Shown here one piece after another: positions 17,406 to 26,704 of a DNA stretch of 64,000 nucleotides. The stretch's first letter is position 1. Each line of letters begins with the position of its first letter. The notes beneath the pieces are model-generated. The model saw only the letters and a list, made by a program, of their open reading frames with translations, was not told where the DNA came from and ran no database searches. The translations under genes were made by a program, and so were the position numbers. The stretch is from CAZTTH01 sp964615975 (GTDB lineage: Bacteria; Verrucomicrobiota; Lentisphaeria; JABSQK01; JAJFLO01). The stretch lies in contig CAZTTH010000014.1 in NCBI GenBank assembly GCA_964615975.1, positions 1 through 64,000 on the forward strand, given 5' to 3'.

Positions 17406-18650
17406 TTGCGCGAGCGACGGGTAGTAATAACAGGCATTGGAGCAGTAACCAGCATTGGCAATAACGTGGCTGATACATGGCAGGGTTTGCTGACCGGTAA
17501 AAGCGGAATTGCTCCCATCACTAAATTTGATGCCAAGGACTTTCGCACAAAATTTGCCGGCGAGGTGAAGAATCTTGATCTGACTCCCTGGTTGTCCCCC
17601 AAAGATGCGAATCGACTTGATCCATTTTGTCAGTTTGCCATCGTTGCAGTCGGCGAAGCCCTTGGGCACGCTGGCATCCAGGTGCCGGCCGCGAATGCCG
17701 ATCGCATCGGGGTCATGATCGGCAGTGGAATTGGCGGGATTTTGACATTGGAACGGCAGATGGAACGTTTTTTCCAGTCCGGACCATCGCGGGTCTCACC
17801 GTTTGTGGTTCCAATGATGATTGGTGACATGGCCTCGGGCTATGTGGCGATCCAGTATAAGTTTCGCGGACCGAATTTTGGTGTAGTATCGGCATGTTCT
17901 ACCGGCTGTCACGCGATTGGCGAATCCTACTGGATTATCAAACGCGGTGATGCCGACGTAATGATCGCGGGTGGAACCGAGGGCAGTGTCACGCCTTTCA
18001 GTCTGGCGGGTTTTTCCGCAATGAAGGCCTTGTCTGAGCGCAATGATGAACCTGAAAAAGCGAGTCGCCCATTTGATGCCAATCGCGATGGATTTGTTCT
18101 TTCCGAAGGCGCCGGGGTGATGGTTCTCGAGACCAGCGAACACGCGGAAAGTCGCGGTGCCAGAATTCTGGCTGAAGTAGTGGGTTATGGCGCGACTGCC
18201 GATGCGCATCATATCACCTCGCCATGTCCCGATGGCGGTGGGGCGATCAGCGCGATAAAAATTGCTCTCAGTCATGCCGGCTTACGGCCGGAAGAAATCG
18301 ATTACATAAACGCGCATGGCACCAGCACGGAAATGAATGATCGCGCCGAAACCGGATCGATCAAAACGGTGTTCGGCCCACATGCGTATCGGATTCCCAT
18401 CTCCAGCACCAAGTCCTTAACCGGTCATGCGCTGGGGGCCGCGGGGGGAATAGAAACGATTTTTTGCGTTAAGGCCATCGAAGAAAATACCATACCTGGA
18501 ACCTATAATTATCATACCGCGGATCCTGAATGCGATCTCAACTATGTGCCCAACAAAAGCCTTTTTCAGAACGTTAATACGGCCCTGAATCTTAATTTTG
18601 GATTCGGTGGACATAATGCCGTTTTAGCCTTGAAACGATATGAGCAATAA
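17406..18650 (+). CDS. fabF: Beta-ketoacyl-ACP synthase II
   Basis: FabF elongates acyl-ACP with malonyl-ACP. The catalytic Cys is in SACSTGCHAIG, and the two His are in NAHGTST and SLTGHALGAAGG. There is no ATG near the expected N-terminus. I chose TTG at 17406 because AAGGA (17394-17398) lies seven bases upstream and the product begins RERRVVITGIGAVTSIG, as in other FabF proteins. TTG at 17370 in the same frame would add 12 residues but has no ribosome site. The gene's stop overlaps the next start by 11 bases. Confidence 0.95.
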   Translation: MRERRVVITGIGAVTSIGNNVADTWQGLLTGKSGIAPITKFDAKDFRTKFAGEVKNLDLTPWLSPKDANRLDPFCQFAIVAVGEALGHAGIQVPAANADRIGVMIGSGIGGILTLERQMERFFQSGPSRVSPFVVPMMIGDMASGYVAIQYKFRGPNFGVVSACSTGCHAIGESYWIIKRGDADVMIAGGTEGSVTPFSLAGFSAMKALSERNDEPEKASRPFDANRDGFVLSEGAGVMVLETSEHAESRGARILAEVVGYGATADAHHITSPCPDGGGAISAIKIALSHAGLRPEEIDYINAHGTSTEMNDRAETGSIKTVFGPHAYRIPISSTKSLTGHALGAAGGIETIFCVKAIEENTIPGTYNYHTADPECDLNYVPNKSLFQNVNTALNLNFGFGGHNAVLALKRYEQ

Positions 18651-19401
18651 ATCCTTGTTACAAAAATTCAACGACTCTTTAATTGCCCCATCAGAGTGCA
18701 AAAGAGGGAAGTCTTCGTTGCGGTTGAGATTGGCCTGCTTTGTTCTCTCAGCCACAATGCTGTGGTTAACGGGATGTCGCGGTTCCGGATCATTGGGGCG
18801 CCGGCCCGAGTTGGCAACCCGGCCCTATAATGATGTCGAATCGCAATGGCATGATTCCGTAAAAAACAGCTATCCCCAGTGGAAAAGCCCGCAAATACCA
18901 GTTGCGACTCGTGAACCGGTTGCGCCGGTTGCCAATCAGATGAATCAACCGCCGCCGCCACAATCCGAACCTCCTCCGGCCTTCCGTCCCGCACCAGTTT
19001 CTCCGTCCCCCTCTGCGGTTAAGCCCATGGCCCCAACGATCACATCGAATAATGCCTCTGTGCTCGGATACAGCCTGCAAAGTCAACCAGATCCAGGACT
19101 TTCGCGTGACCAACTGCCTGCGGCGATACTTGATGTCGATCCCCCGGTTCCCAGCTCTGGTAAAGACAGCAACAAGGGAGGATTCAAAATCATCCCCGAC
19201 AGCATGTCGACCCAATCTACCGCGAATTACCAAAAACAGGGAAAATATTATCATGTAGTGCAAAAAGGGGAAACCTTGCGAATCATTGCCCGCAAATTTT
19301 ATGGGGATGAAAATGCCTGGAAAAAAATCTATGACGCCAATCGCTCAACCTTGAGCAATCCCAATAAATTAAAACTTGGAATGTCCCTGCTCATTCCTTG
19401 A
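18640..19401 (+). CDS. LysM-domain lipoprotein
   Basis: The 253-residue protein has a basic n-region, a hydrophobic stretch and the lipobox W-L-T-G-C (Cys near residue 46), so it is a predicted lipoprotein. A long proline-rich linker (about residues 80-190, with PPPPQSEPPPAF) leads to a C-terminal LysM domain: YHVVQKGETLRIIARKFYG, then AWKKIYDANR and LKLGMSLLIP. LysM binds N-acetylglucosamine-containing glycans such as peptidoglycan. It likely spans the periplasm from a membrane anchor to the wall. It overlaps the fabF stop by 11 bases. Confidence 0.9.
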   Translation: MSNKSLLQKFNDSLIAPSECKRGKSSLRLRLACFVLSATMLWLTGCRGSGSLGRRPELATRPYNDVESQWHDSVKNSYPQWKSPQIPVATREPVAPVANQMNQPPPPQSEPPPAFRPAPVSPSPSAVKPMAPTITSNNASVLGYSLQSQPDPGLSRDQLPAAILDVDPPVPSSGKDSNKGGFKIIPDSMSTQSTANYQKQGKYYHVVQKGETLRIIARKFYGDENAWKKIYDANRSTLSNPNKLKLGMSLLIP

Positions 19402-19834
19402 AAGAATTTAAATCTCATTGGTCTCGGCTCTAAAGAAGGATTAGACTAACAAGGCGCAGCGGAACATTAACTTATACTAAACCCCATCGAGTATAAGAAA
19501 AGCGGGCATAATTGCCAGCCTGAATGGAACGGCCGAGTTCGAAAATTCGAATCGTTGCAGTCTAAATTCAGCAAGCGCCTGAATGTCAGTTTTTTATAAG
19601 AGACTTTGAGAAATCAGGGATTCATGCATAATCCAGTAATCAACCAACTATAACCGCAGGTGTAATGAGCGTCACATTGTCGAACCATGATGCCCGAGTT
19701 ATCTTCCATGAGCATCACGGTCGGTGATGACGACTGGTTAAATCAAATTATCAGGATTATGCTGCTACCTTCGGAATGGAGGAACAGCAGTGAGAGATAA
19801 CCATTCGGTTTAGTTTGGCATCATGTAAAATTCT
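19402..19834. other. Intergenic region, no supported gene
   Basis: The 433 bp between the LysM gene and pgpH show no convincing gene on either strand. A 36-codon open frame (ATG 19688 to TAA near 19800) has no recognisable feature and no clear ribosome site. The promoter of the downstream gene is expected here. Confidence 0.5.
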
Positions 19835-22246
19835 ATGAATATATTCAGCAATCTTTGGCGGAAGTCGAAATTGGGACATCCATCATCCCAGTCGGCCAAC
19901 GATCCCGGTCTGGCAGCAAAAGAGAAACCATACAAATCGTTCCTGCAAAACATGGGCCGGGTATTTCTCCTGGTTGCTGGTTTGGGAATTGTTTTTGGAA
20001 TCTATTCGCTCAATATTCTTTATCGACGCTCCCACGCGACTGTGGCTGATTTCGTTCTCGGTCAAAAAAACCACTCGGATATCTATGCTCAGGTGCCTTT
20101 CGCGTATGTTGATCTTCCCGAAACTGTCGAAAAACGTCGTCATGCCATCCAGCAGGTACTTGATATCTATCAGATTAACGAGTCCAAGAACGCGGAAACC
20201 TTACAAAACTTTAACGACCTTTTCGATTTAATCGAAATTACCACCGGCAATTCCCATTTTGTTTCTGATCGTTACACCTCGGCGGCAACCCTGCTTTATC
20301 GGACGTTGAGCGCGGAACAGCTCAATATATTGATCTCATGGTTTAACAGTGTTGATAAAAAAGATTTTTTTCTCCAGACTTTGGCGCAGTTATTAGCCAG
20401 CGGTGTGATTGATCGGAACAGCGATGAGATCAATAGTGAATCCATTTCGATGATCGCGCTGATGGACAGCCATCAACGGATTCAGAAAATCCTAATTTCA
20501 TCCTTGCCAGCGCCCCCCCAACTGGCGGCCAAATTGCTCTCCATCTTCAGTGGTAAGTTTCCCTATGTGAATGCCGTTGGCATGCGCGATATAAGCCCCG
20601 CCATTATTGCCTCGCTGATCCTCCCCAATATCGAATTGAACCAGGAATTAACCAAGTTGGAACGCAAGCAAGTCGGCGATGAGATACTGCCGGTGCGCAA
20701 ATGGGTAACCAAAGGCACTGTGTTTCTCCCGCGCGGCAAGACTATAATTGAAACGGATTTGTCGATGCTGGAATCGCATGAGAATGCCCTGCAAGCTGAT
20801 ACCAATAGCGGAGAATATATCGCACGGATTGCCAATCTGGAGATCGTCGGGTTGTTTACCATATTAATGGGGTTTCTTTTTATTTGTCAACAACATCCTT
20901 TTTTGCTGCGTCAACGCTCTCTGATTGTATTGATTGCTCTGACCATCGCCGGTAATATTATCTTGAACCGGGCGGTTGAAGAAATCGCAATCGGATTATT
21001 TGGCAGTCCACAAATATTTATCTATCCGGCATTGCCAATGGCGTTTACTGCCGTCTTTCTCACCATACTCCTGGGCGCTGAAATCGGCTTGAGCGTGGGG
21101 ATTTTTTCCGTGTTGCTTTATGCTCTTCCCAGCGTCAATCCCATGCATTTGTTTTTGCTGGGAATATTTACCTCGATTATCGGAACCTTGTCCACCAATG
21201 AAGCCCGCACCCGAACCCAAACGACTCAAGGCGTGATTTTTATCGCTTTAACCATTGTCTTGATGGAGGGCTCTCACCTGGTGTTTAAAGCGACGCCCTG
21301 GTCTAACTACATCCTGCTCCTTGGCATTGCCGCTGCCAATGGTCTGATCACAATTATTATAGTCAATCTCCTCTTACCCCTGGCCGAAGCAGTCTTCGGA
21401 CTTACATCCAAGATCAGTCTGTTAGAACTCAGTGATCTCAATCACCCCCTCTTAAAGCGGCTGCAATTTGAAGCTCCGGGAACCTATCACCATACCCTGA
21501 TGGTGGCGACGATTTCAGAGCATGCCGCTGAAGTTATCGGAGCCAACGCGTTATTTACCCGGGTCGCCTGTTATTTTCATGATATCGGCAAATTAGCGAA
21601 TCCATCCTATTTTACCGAAAACTGCTTTGGCATCAATCGGCATGAGGATTTGAGTCCGCGGATGAGTTCATTAATTATTCTTAATCATGTCAAGGAAGGT
21701 CTGGCCTTGGCGGCAAAATACAAACTCAAGCGACCGATTCGTGAAGTGATTGCGGCCCATCATGGCACCAGTCTGGTTCTCTATTTCTACCGCCAGGCGA
21801 TTCAGGATAAAAATGACTCCGGCGACTCCGCCGCTATCGACGAAAAAGATTTCCGTTATTCCGGCCCCTTGCCGAAAAACAAGGAAACCTCAATAATCAG
21901 TTTGGCGGATGCTTGCGAAGCAGCCTCCCGCTCGCTGCAACAGCCCACTTCCGATAAAATCAGGAAACTGATCGATGACATCTTTAATATGAAAATTTCG
22001 GATGGTCAATTGCAGGAAAGTGAATTAACAATGGCGGAAATCAACCAGGTGAAAGAAGCGGTCATCAGTACTCTGGTCAACGTCTATCATGCCCGAATCG
22101 CATATCCGAAGATAACCGACAATGAAAATCATCGTGAAAAATCTTCAGCGCAAATACCCGCCGGCCAATCTCGACAGACTGAAGGGGATGACGCGGCAGA
22201 TGCTGACATTGAGCAGGCTGAAGCAACGATTACAAACAAAGGATGA
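19835..22246 (+). CDS. pgpH: PgpH-type 7TM-HD phosphodiesterase (predicted c-di-AMP hydrolase)
   Basis: The 803-residue membrane protein has an N-terminal transmembrane segment (VFLLVAGLGIVFGIYSLNIL), a large extracytoplasmic domain (about residues 60-330), a block of seven hydrophobic segments (about 335-530) and a cytoplasmic HD domain (about 540-740). The HD motif residues are visible: YHHTLMVATISEHAAE, CYFHDIGKL and AAHHGTS. In characterised PgpH proteins the HD domain hydrolyses cyclic di-AMP. Its last 41 codons overlap ybeY in another frame. Confidence 0.92.
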   Translation: MNIFSNLWRKSKLGHPSSQSANDPGLAAKEKPYKSFLQNMGRVFLLVAGLGIVFGIYSLNILYRRSHATVADFVLGQKNHSDIYAQVPFAYVDLPETVEKRRHAIQQVLDIYQINESKNAETLQNFNDLFDLIEITTGNSHFVSDRYTSAATLLYRTLSAEQLNILISWFNSVDKKDFFLQTLAQLLASGVIDRNSDEINSESISMIALMDSHQRIQKILISSLPAPPQLAAKLLSIFSGKFPYVNAVGMRDISPAIIASLILPNIELNQELTKLERKQVGDEILPVRKWVTKGTVFLPRGKTIIETDLSMLESHENALQADTNSGEYIARIANLEIVGLFTILMGFLFICQQHPFLLRQRSLIVLIALTIAGNIILNRAVEEIAIGLFGSPQIFIYPALPMAFTAVFLTILLGAEIGLSVGIFSVLLYALPSVNPMHLFLLGIFTSIIGTLSTNEARTRTQTTQGVIFIALTIVLMEGSHLVFKATPWSNYILLLGIAAANGLITIIIVNLLLPLAEAVFGLTSKISLLELSDLNHPLLKRLQFEAPGTYHHTLMVATISEHAAEVIGANALFTRVACYFHDIGKLANPSYFTENCFGINRHEDLSPRMSSLIILNHVKEGLALAAKYKLKRPIREVIAAHHGTSLVLYFYRQAIQDKNDSGDSAAIDEKDFRYSGPLPKNKETSIISLADACEAASRSLQQPTSDKIRKLIDDIFNMKISDGQLQESELTMAEINQVKEAVISTLVNVYHARIAYPKITDNENHREKSSAQIPAGQSRQTEGDDAADADIEQAEATITNKG

Positions 22247-22622
22247 GCTGATCATCGCATTGGTCGGCACGAAACGCATGCGTGCGCTCAATCAGTTCTT
22301 CCTGCGGCACTCCGGGGCTACCGATGTGCTGACTTTCAATTATATGGATGACATTGAATCCATCAGTCCGGACGGGACGCGGATCATCGGGGAGATTGTC
22401 ATTTGTGTCGCGTATGCGGCGCATGCAGCCCTCACTCATAACACCTCGTTAAGTCACGAAATCATACTCTATGTCGCCCATGGCATACTTCATCTCAGTG
22501 GCTATGACGATAATGCCCCACCTGAACAGGCATGGATGCGGCAACAGGAAAAGCGCTTACTTGCGGCCTTAAGCAGAGAGGATTTATCCAGGGATATTTT
22601 TTACGATGCGGGTTTGAAATAA
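22122..22622 (+). CDS. ybeY: Endoribonuclease YbeY
   Basis: YbeY is the rRNA-maturation and quality-control metalloprotein. The motif H-G-I-L-H-L-S-G-Y-D-D (near residue 119) keeps two metal His, but the third ligand, normally His in G-Y-D-H, is Asp. The N-terminal MKIIVKNLQRKYPPANLDRL and G-A-T-D-V-L-T-F-N segments fit the family; the 166-residue length is normal. The start lies 125 bp inside pgpH in a different frame, an unusually long overlap. Confidence 0.88.
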   Translation: MKIIVKNLQRKYPPANLDRLKGMTRQMLTLSRLKQRLQTKDELIIALVGTKRMRALNQFFLRHSGATDVLTFNYMDDIESISPDGTRIIGEIVICVAYAAHAALTHNTSLSHEIILYVAHGILHLSGYDDNAPPEQAWMRQQEKRLLAALSREDLSRDIFYDAGLK

Positions 22623-22667
22623 TTGTACTATCGTTTGTTGTATTTCGCGGAAATCCCAAGGGGATGA

Positions 22668-23041
22668 TCACGCAGTTTTCATCTTGCTCCGCCAGTGTTT
22701 ATAACCGCTCATGCCCAGTAATAAAGTCCCGAACATAAGGTAGGTTGATGATTCGGGAATGACGCTGAATGATGAAAAAACAAAATCCTCGCCATCAACC
22801 GCTTCCCCAGGGAATGTTTCCAGGCATCATGGATTTCGTAAAGCTTCATCGCACAAGCACTCTCGCAACGTTTGCCGCAAGGTTGGCGATGATCGGGGCA
22901 CCGCATGGTAAAGACAAACCAATTCCCATACTTTCTCCCTGGAATGCATCCGGGATCACCGGTCGAGATTTGTTGTGTCAAACATCCGAATGGCCAATTG
23001 AACTCACGCGGCAAATCAAATGTTATCCATTGCTTAACCAA
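22668..23041 (-). pseudogene. Cys-rich domain plus PEP-CTERM tail in two frames
   Basis: From TTG 23041 the minus strand reads W-P-F-G-C-L-T, then C-I-P-G-R-K-Y-G-N, C-P-D, C-G-K-R-C and M-K-L-Y-E-I. This is the same cysteine pattern as the N-terminus of the TPR protein at 26705-28825 (W-P-Y-G-C-L-T, C-L-P-G-R-K-Y-H-N, C-P-D, C, C, K-M-Y-E). Downstream in the -1 frame, ending at the TGA at 22668-22670, is a textbook PEP-CTERM tail: V-I-P-E-S-S-T-Y-L-M-F-G, a hydrophobic stretch, then K-H-W-R-S-K. The two parts are in different frames, so I read this as a frameshifted relic. An intact 110-aa gene ending at 22709 is the alternative. Confidence 0.5.
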
Positions 23042-23392
23042 TTATTTGACTTCAACGGAGATTTCGCCGCCGTTTCATTGTCGTCAATGAATTTATCGGT
23101 AGGTAATGGCAGTGAGAAGACGATAAGGTTCTTGACCGGTTAACGCCTCCCTCGATGAGAATGATGGAACTCGATGCGATTGAGCGGGATAGACTATTTC
23201 CAACCGAGATGAAGACGAAGGAGACCGGCTAATAATTTATCCTGAAAAGCCAAAACCCAACAACAAAAACTAAACGAATCAATCGGGTAACAGCTCAACC
23301 AGGCACTTTCAGGCAGGCGGTGTCGCCGGTTCGCCGTGCCTCATCTTGGAAGTTCGTCAAGAGTGAGCTTAAGCTTGGACATTGGACAGTAG
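23042..23392. other. Intergenic region, no supported gene
   Basis: No convincing reading frame on either strand between the Cys-rich remnant and the 3' end of the PPi-phosphofructokinase gene. No repeat or strong hairpin was noticed. Confidence 0.5.
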
Positions 23393-25042
23393 TCATGTCG
23401 TTTCCAACAACAATGTCCGCGTGGGTTGGTCGGTCAATTCTTCTGGTCCGAAATATTGGATGGGACCAGGGGACACATAGTCGTTTTCCACCGCCCAGCG
23501 GTTGCGATTGGCAGCTAATTCAGCAAATGGTTTACCCGCCAAATCAACCAAAGCTTTTTTGATCACTGCTTTATTGGCGCCTTTGCGCCGTTCAATATTC
23601 ATCATTGAGGTAATCGGGACGCCCAAAGGCTGCCATTCACTTACCGGCCCGGCGAGATTGGCGATGGCGCCAATGTAACCGGTCTTGCCCGCCGCGATCA
23701 ACGCCGCGGCGACCATGCCCAGGGAGTAACAATAATTGGCATCGAAATTGGATGGCGCCGCACATCGTCCTTCATAGCCGAAGAAGTGATTTTGCGCCGC
23801 GAATGTGCCGTGGTATTTTCCTGCGTCTGCCAGCGCGATGAGTTGTTTATTTACTTTATGCATTAACAACCGGTCGGTTTCAATCTTTGATACCTGGACA
23901 TTGCCATGGGGATCACGGTCCATCACGAGTTGGGAGCGAATTATTCCCGGCAAAGACATAGACGCCGTTGCCGAAGCGGCGCTCAATCCGCAGGCTGTCA
24001 GTTGCTCCTCGTTTTGAGCGGCGGCGATCTCATCCGCCAAATTTTGATTATCATGAAGTAATTCATTTAACTCGCTGATCAAGGTTTTGATTTCCGGGAT
24101 GAATTCGATCAAGCCCTCCGGGATCAAGATGACTCCATAGTTCCACTTTTTTTCTGCGCGTTGTATGATGATCGCGCAGAGCTCATCGATCAGGTTCTTA
24201 AGGGTCAGTCGGCGGTGGGCAACCTCTTCGGAAATGATGGTAATATTCGGATGCGTTTGCAAGGCGCATTCCAATGCCAGATGCGAAGCGGAGCGTCCCA
24301 TGATCTTGATGAAATGCCAATACTTTTTCGCCGACAAGGTATCGCGTCCGATATTGCCGATGAGCTCGCCATAGACCTTGCAGGCGGTATCGAATCCGAA
24401 GGAGGCGCCAATCCATTCATTCTTGAGATCGCCATCGATGGTTTTGGGACAACCGATTACTTGAATCGGGATATTCTGGCTGAGATAATATTCCGCCAAA
24501 TGACAGGCGTTGGTATTGGAATCGTCACCGCCGACAATCACCAATCCCTTAATTCCCATGGCGAGACAATTTTTTGCCACCGAGTCAAACTGGGTGGGGG
24601 TTTCCAGTTTCGTGCGCCCCGATCCGATGAGATCAAAACCACCGGTATTGCGATAGGCATCGATCAGATCAGCCGTCAACTCGATATGATGGTTATCCAC
24701 CAACCCGCCGGGCCCACCTTTGAAGCCGATCAAACGATTTTCTCGATTCAGGGATTTAAGCCCATCGAATAAACCGGCCAGGACATTGTGTCCGCCGGGC
24801 GCCTGACCGCCTGAAAAGATCACTCCGATATTGATTGCTGATCTTTTTTCATGATCATCAGCCGCAAATGTCACCAATGGCAAACCATGGGTATGGGGAA
24901 ATAATTGTTGAATCTTGGCGCTATCCTGGGCGGGCAAAATCACGTCTTTTTCATGCGCTCTTACCGCGGCGCCGCGGGTCTGAAATACTGCCGGATACTT
25001 GGGCTGATATTGCAAACGGAATTTTTGGAGTACAGAAACCAT
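23393..25042 (-). CDS. pfp: PPi-dependent phosphofructokinase
   Basis: This enzyme interconverts fructose 6-phosphate and fructose 1,6-bisphosphate using pyrophosphate. At about 549 residues it is the long PFP type. Seen are IGVIFSGGQAPGGHNVLAGL, VIVGGDDSNTNA (the G-G-D-D that favours PPi over ATP), PKTIDGDLKN with the catalytic T-I-D-G-D, KIMGRSASHLALECAL and FFGYEGRCAAPSNFD. ATG at 25042 is preferred over TTG 25048 because AAAGGAAC lies about 8 bases upstream. The PRPP synthetase gene lies 69 bp upstream on the same strand. Confidence 0.95.
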   Translation of the reverse strand: MVSVLQKFRLQYQPKYPAVFQTRGAAVRAHEKDVILPAQDSAKIQQLFPHTHGLPLVTFAADDHEKRSAINIGVIFSGGQAPGGHNVLAGLFDGLKSLNRENRLIGFKGGPGGLVDNHHIELTADLIDAYRNTGGFDLIGSGRTKLETPTQFDSVAKNCLAMGIKGLVIVGGDDSNTNACHLAEYYLSQNIPIQVIGCPKTIDGDLKNEWIGASFGFDTACKVYGELIGNIGRDTLSAKKYWHFIKIMGRSASHLALECALQTHPNITIISEEVAHRRLTLKNLIDELCAIIIQRAEKKWNYGVILIPEGLIEFIPEIKTLISELNELLHDNQNLADEIAAAQNEEQLTACGLSAASATASMSLPGIIRSQLVMDRDPHGNVQVSKIETDRLLMHKVNKQLIALADAGKYHGTFAAQNHFFGYEGRCAAPSNFDANYCYSLGMVAAALIAAGKTGYIGAIANLAGPVSEWQPLGVPITSMMNIERRKGANKAVIKKALVDLAGKPFAELAANRNRWAVENDYVSPGPIQYFGPEELTDQPTRTLLLETT

Positions 25043-25110
25043 TATCAAGTTCCTTTAATTAATTTCATGTTGATTAACCATTCATCCTCTCAAGTTGCGC
25101 GGTAGTGGAA

Positions 25111-26268
25111 TCACTCCGTTGCTGCCGCGTTCTGAGGAGAAAGCCGTTGTTCCAACAATCGATTAATCTTTTCCGTGCTGTCAAGCAAACGGGTGATTGA
25201 AGCATCCTGATTGAAGGAATGGATGAATTTGGCGATAAACTTGGTGACATCAGCCGCCACGAACCAGGGGCGGGCCAACAATTCCGGAGGATTGTAGGAG
25301 GCATTGGTGGCGATAACCTTCTCAAACAAACCATGCTTGAATGCCTCATCATAGGTTGCCAATCCTTCGGAAAAAAGGGCATAGGAGACGCAGATGTATA
25401 TTTTACCAGTCTTCAGACGACGCAATTCCTTGCAGGCATCCAGCAAACTGCCTCCGGAGGCCAGTAAATCGTCGACGATCAGGGCGTTTTTACCGGTAAT
25501 ATCAGCGCCTAAAAACTTGTGTTCGAGGATGGGATTCTTCCCGTTGACCACCCGGGTGAGATCGCGAAATTTGTAAAAACCGGTCAGGTGCACCCCAAAA
25601 TGTTCCGCAAAATATCGGGCACGTTCCAACCCGCCCAAATCCGGGCTGCACACGACCAGGCTTTCTGGATTGATGTCCATGGTGTCATCGATGATTTCAA
25701 TAAACTTTTCGATCAACTGGTAAGCGGCATGAAGATTTTCCAGTCCATGCATGGGAATCGCGTTCATGACATGGGAATTGTGGGCGTCGATGGTGACAAT
25801 GGCATCCACATTCAAGTGTACCAGCTCCTGCAATGCCAACGCGCAATCAAGTGATTCACGGCCATTCATCTTGTGTTGCCGGCTTTCATAAAGCATCGGC
25901 ATGATCACGGTGGTGCGTTGCGCCATGTTCTTGGCAGCGCCCAGAATCCGTTTCAAGTCCTGGAAATGTTCATCCGGGCTCATGGGTAAATTCCTGCCAA
26001 AGCGGGGATATTCAACTCCATAGTTGCCGACATCCACGATGATAAACAAGTCGGTGCCGCGGATGGAATCGATGATCACCGCTTTCCCCTCGCCATTTTG
26101 GAAGCGATGATTTTGTGATTTTCTCAGAAAGGTGGCGGGACAGAAATCGCCGTTTTCCCGGATGATTTCCTTCAGGCGCTGATCGACAATGGTCGCCAAT
26201 GAACTGCCGCCGGGAGTGGCGAGTATCGCAATTGGAAAGCCGCGAATTTGACCTCTGATATTACTCAT
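25111..26268 (-). CDS. prs: Ribose-phosphate pyrophosphokinase
   Basis: PRPP synthetase makes phosphoribosyl pyrophosphate from ribose 5-phosphate and ATP. The 385-residue protein has the PRPP-binding loop ALIVDDLLASGGSLLDACK, the flexible-loop region YESRQHKMNGRESLDCALA, and VDAIVTIDAHN preceding the ribose site. It is longer than E. coli Prs (315), with an N-terminal extension and an extended C-terminus (NQDASITRLLDSTEKINRLL). GGAG six bases before ATG supports the start. It likely shares a transcript with the downstream PPi-phosphofructokinase. Confidence 0.92.
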   Translation of the reverse strand: MSNIRGQIRGFPIAILATPGGSSLATIVDQRLKEIIRENGDFCPATFLRKSQNHRFQNGEGKAVIIDSIRGTDLFIIVDVGNYGVEYPRFGRNLPMSPDEHFQDLKRILGAAKNMAQRTTVIMPMLYESRQHKMNGRESLDCALALQELVHLNVDAIVTIDAHNSHVMNAIPMHGLENLHAAYQLIEKFIEIIDDTMDINPESLVVCSPDLGGLERARYFAEHFGVHLTGFYKFRDLTRVVNGKNPILEHKFLGADITGKNALIVDDLLASGGSLLDACKELRRLKTGKIYICVSYALFSEGLATYDEAFKHGLFEKVIATNASYNPPELLARPWFVAADVTKFIAKFIHSFNQDASITRLLDSTEKINRLLEQRLSPQNAAATE

Positions 26269-26704
26269 AATTTCTCCGCAAGGGATAATGGATTCACACG
26301 GTCAGAATAGGCCATGCCGCATGGCGAATTCTGGACGATATGCGACAAACGGATGCGCCGCGAATTGAAGTAAAACGAACGAACACTGGCGTTCATCAGC
26401 AGTTTATTATTAGACTCATTCATTGAGTGGTGAATTAGGTTTTATCGCGTGTTTTAATTTCCAGGAGGTGATCTAATTTCATTGCTCCATAAAGTAGAGG
26501 CTGGAACATCCGGAAAATATAAAGGGTCAATCCCAATTCGCAATAAAATTATCCCGGCTATTTCACGGGATCTCCTTGTTGACTGCCGTCATCCGGGTTG
26601 ATGGTGAAGTCAAAATGGGTATATTTGTCAGTGCCAGTCGGATGCGGTTAGATTTATGAGTCACTGATCAATCCCTGATGTAATTATAATTTTCATTGCC
26701 GATT
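26269..26704. other. Divergent intergenic region
   Basis: These 436 bp separate the divergently transcribed prs and TPR genes and should hold both promoters. On the minus strand near 26575-26655 a 28-codon open stretch ending in TAG (H-P-T-G-T-D-K-Y-T-H-F-D-F) looks protein-like but has no start, and may be debris. Confidence 0.4.

Noticed and set aside
22769..23143. 124-codon plus-strand frame after ybeY
   Set aside because: It is antisense to the Cys-rich/PEP-CTERM remnant, whose minus-strand sequence matches a domain of the TPR protein; the plus-strand translation has no family features.
24161..24772. 203-codon plus-strand frame inside the PPi-phosphofructokinase gene
   Set aside because: It is a shadow of a clearly functional gene with all family motifs on the minus strand.
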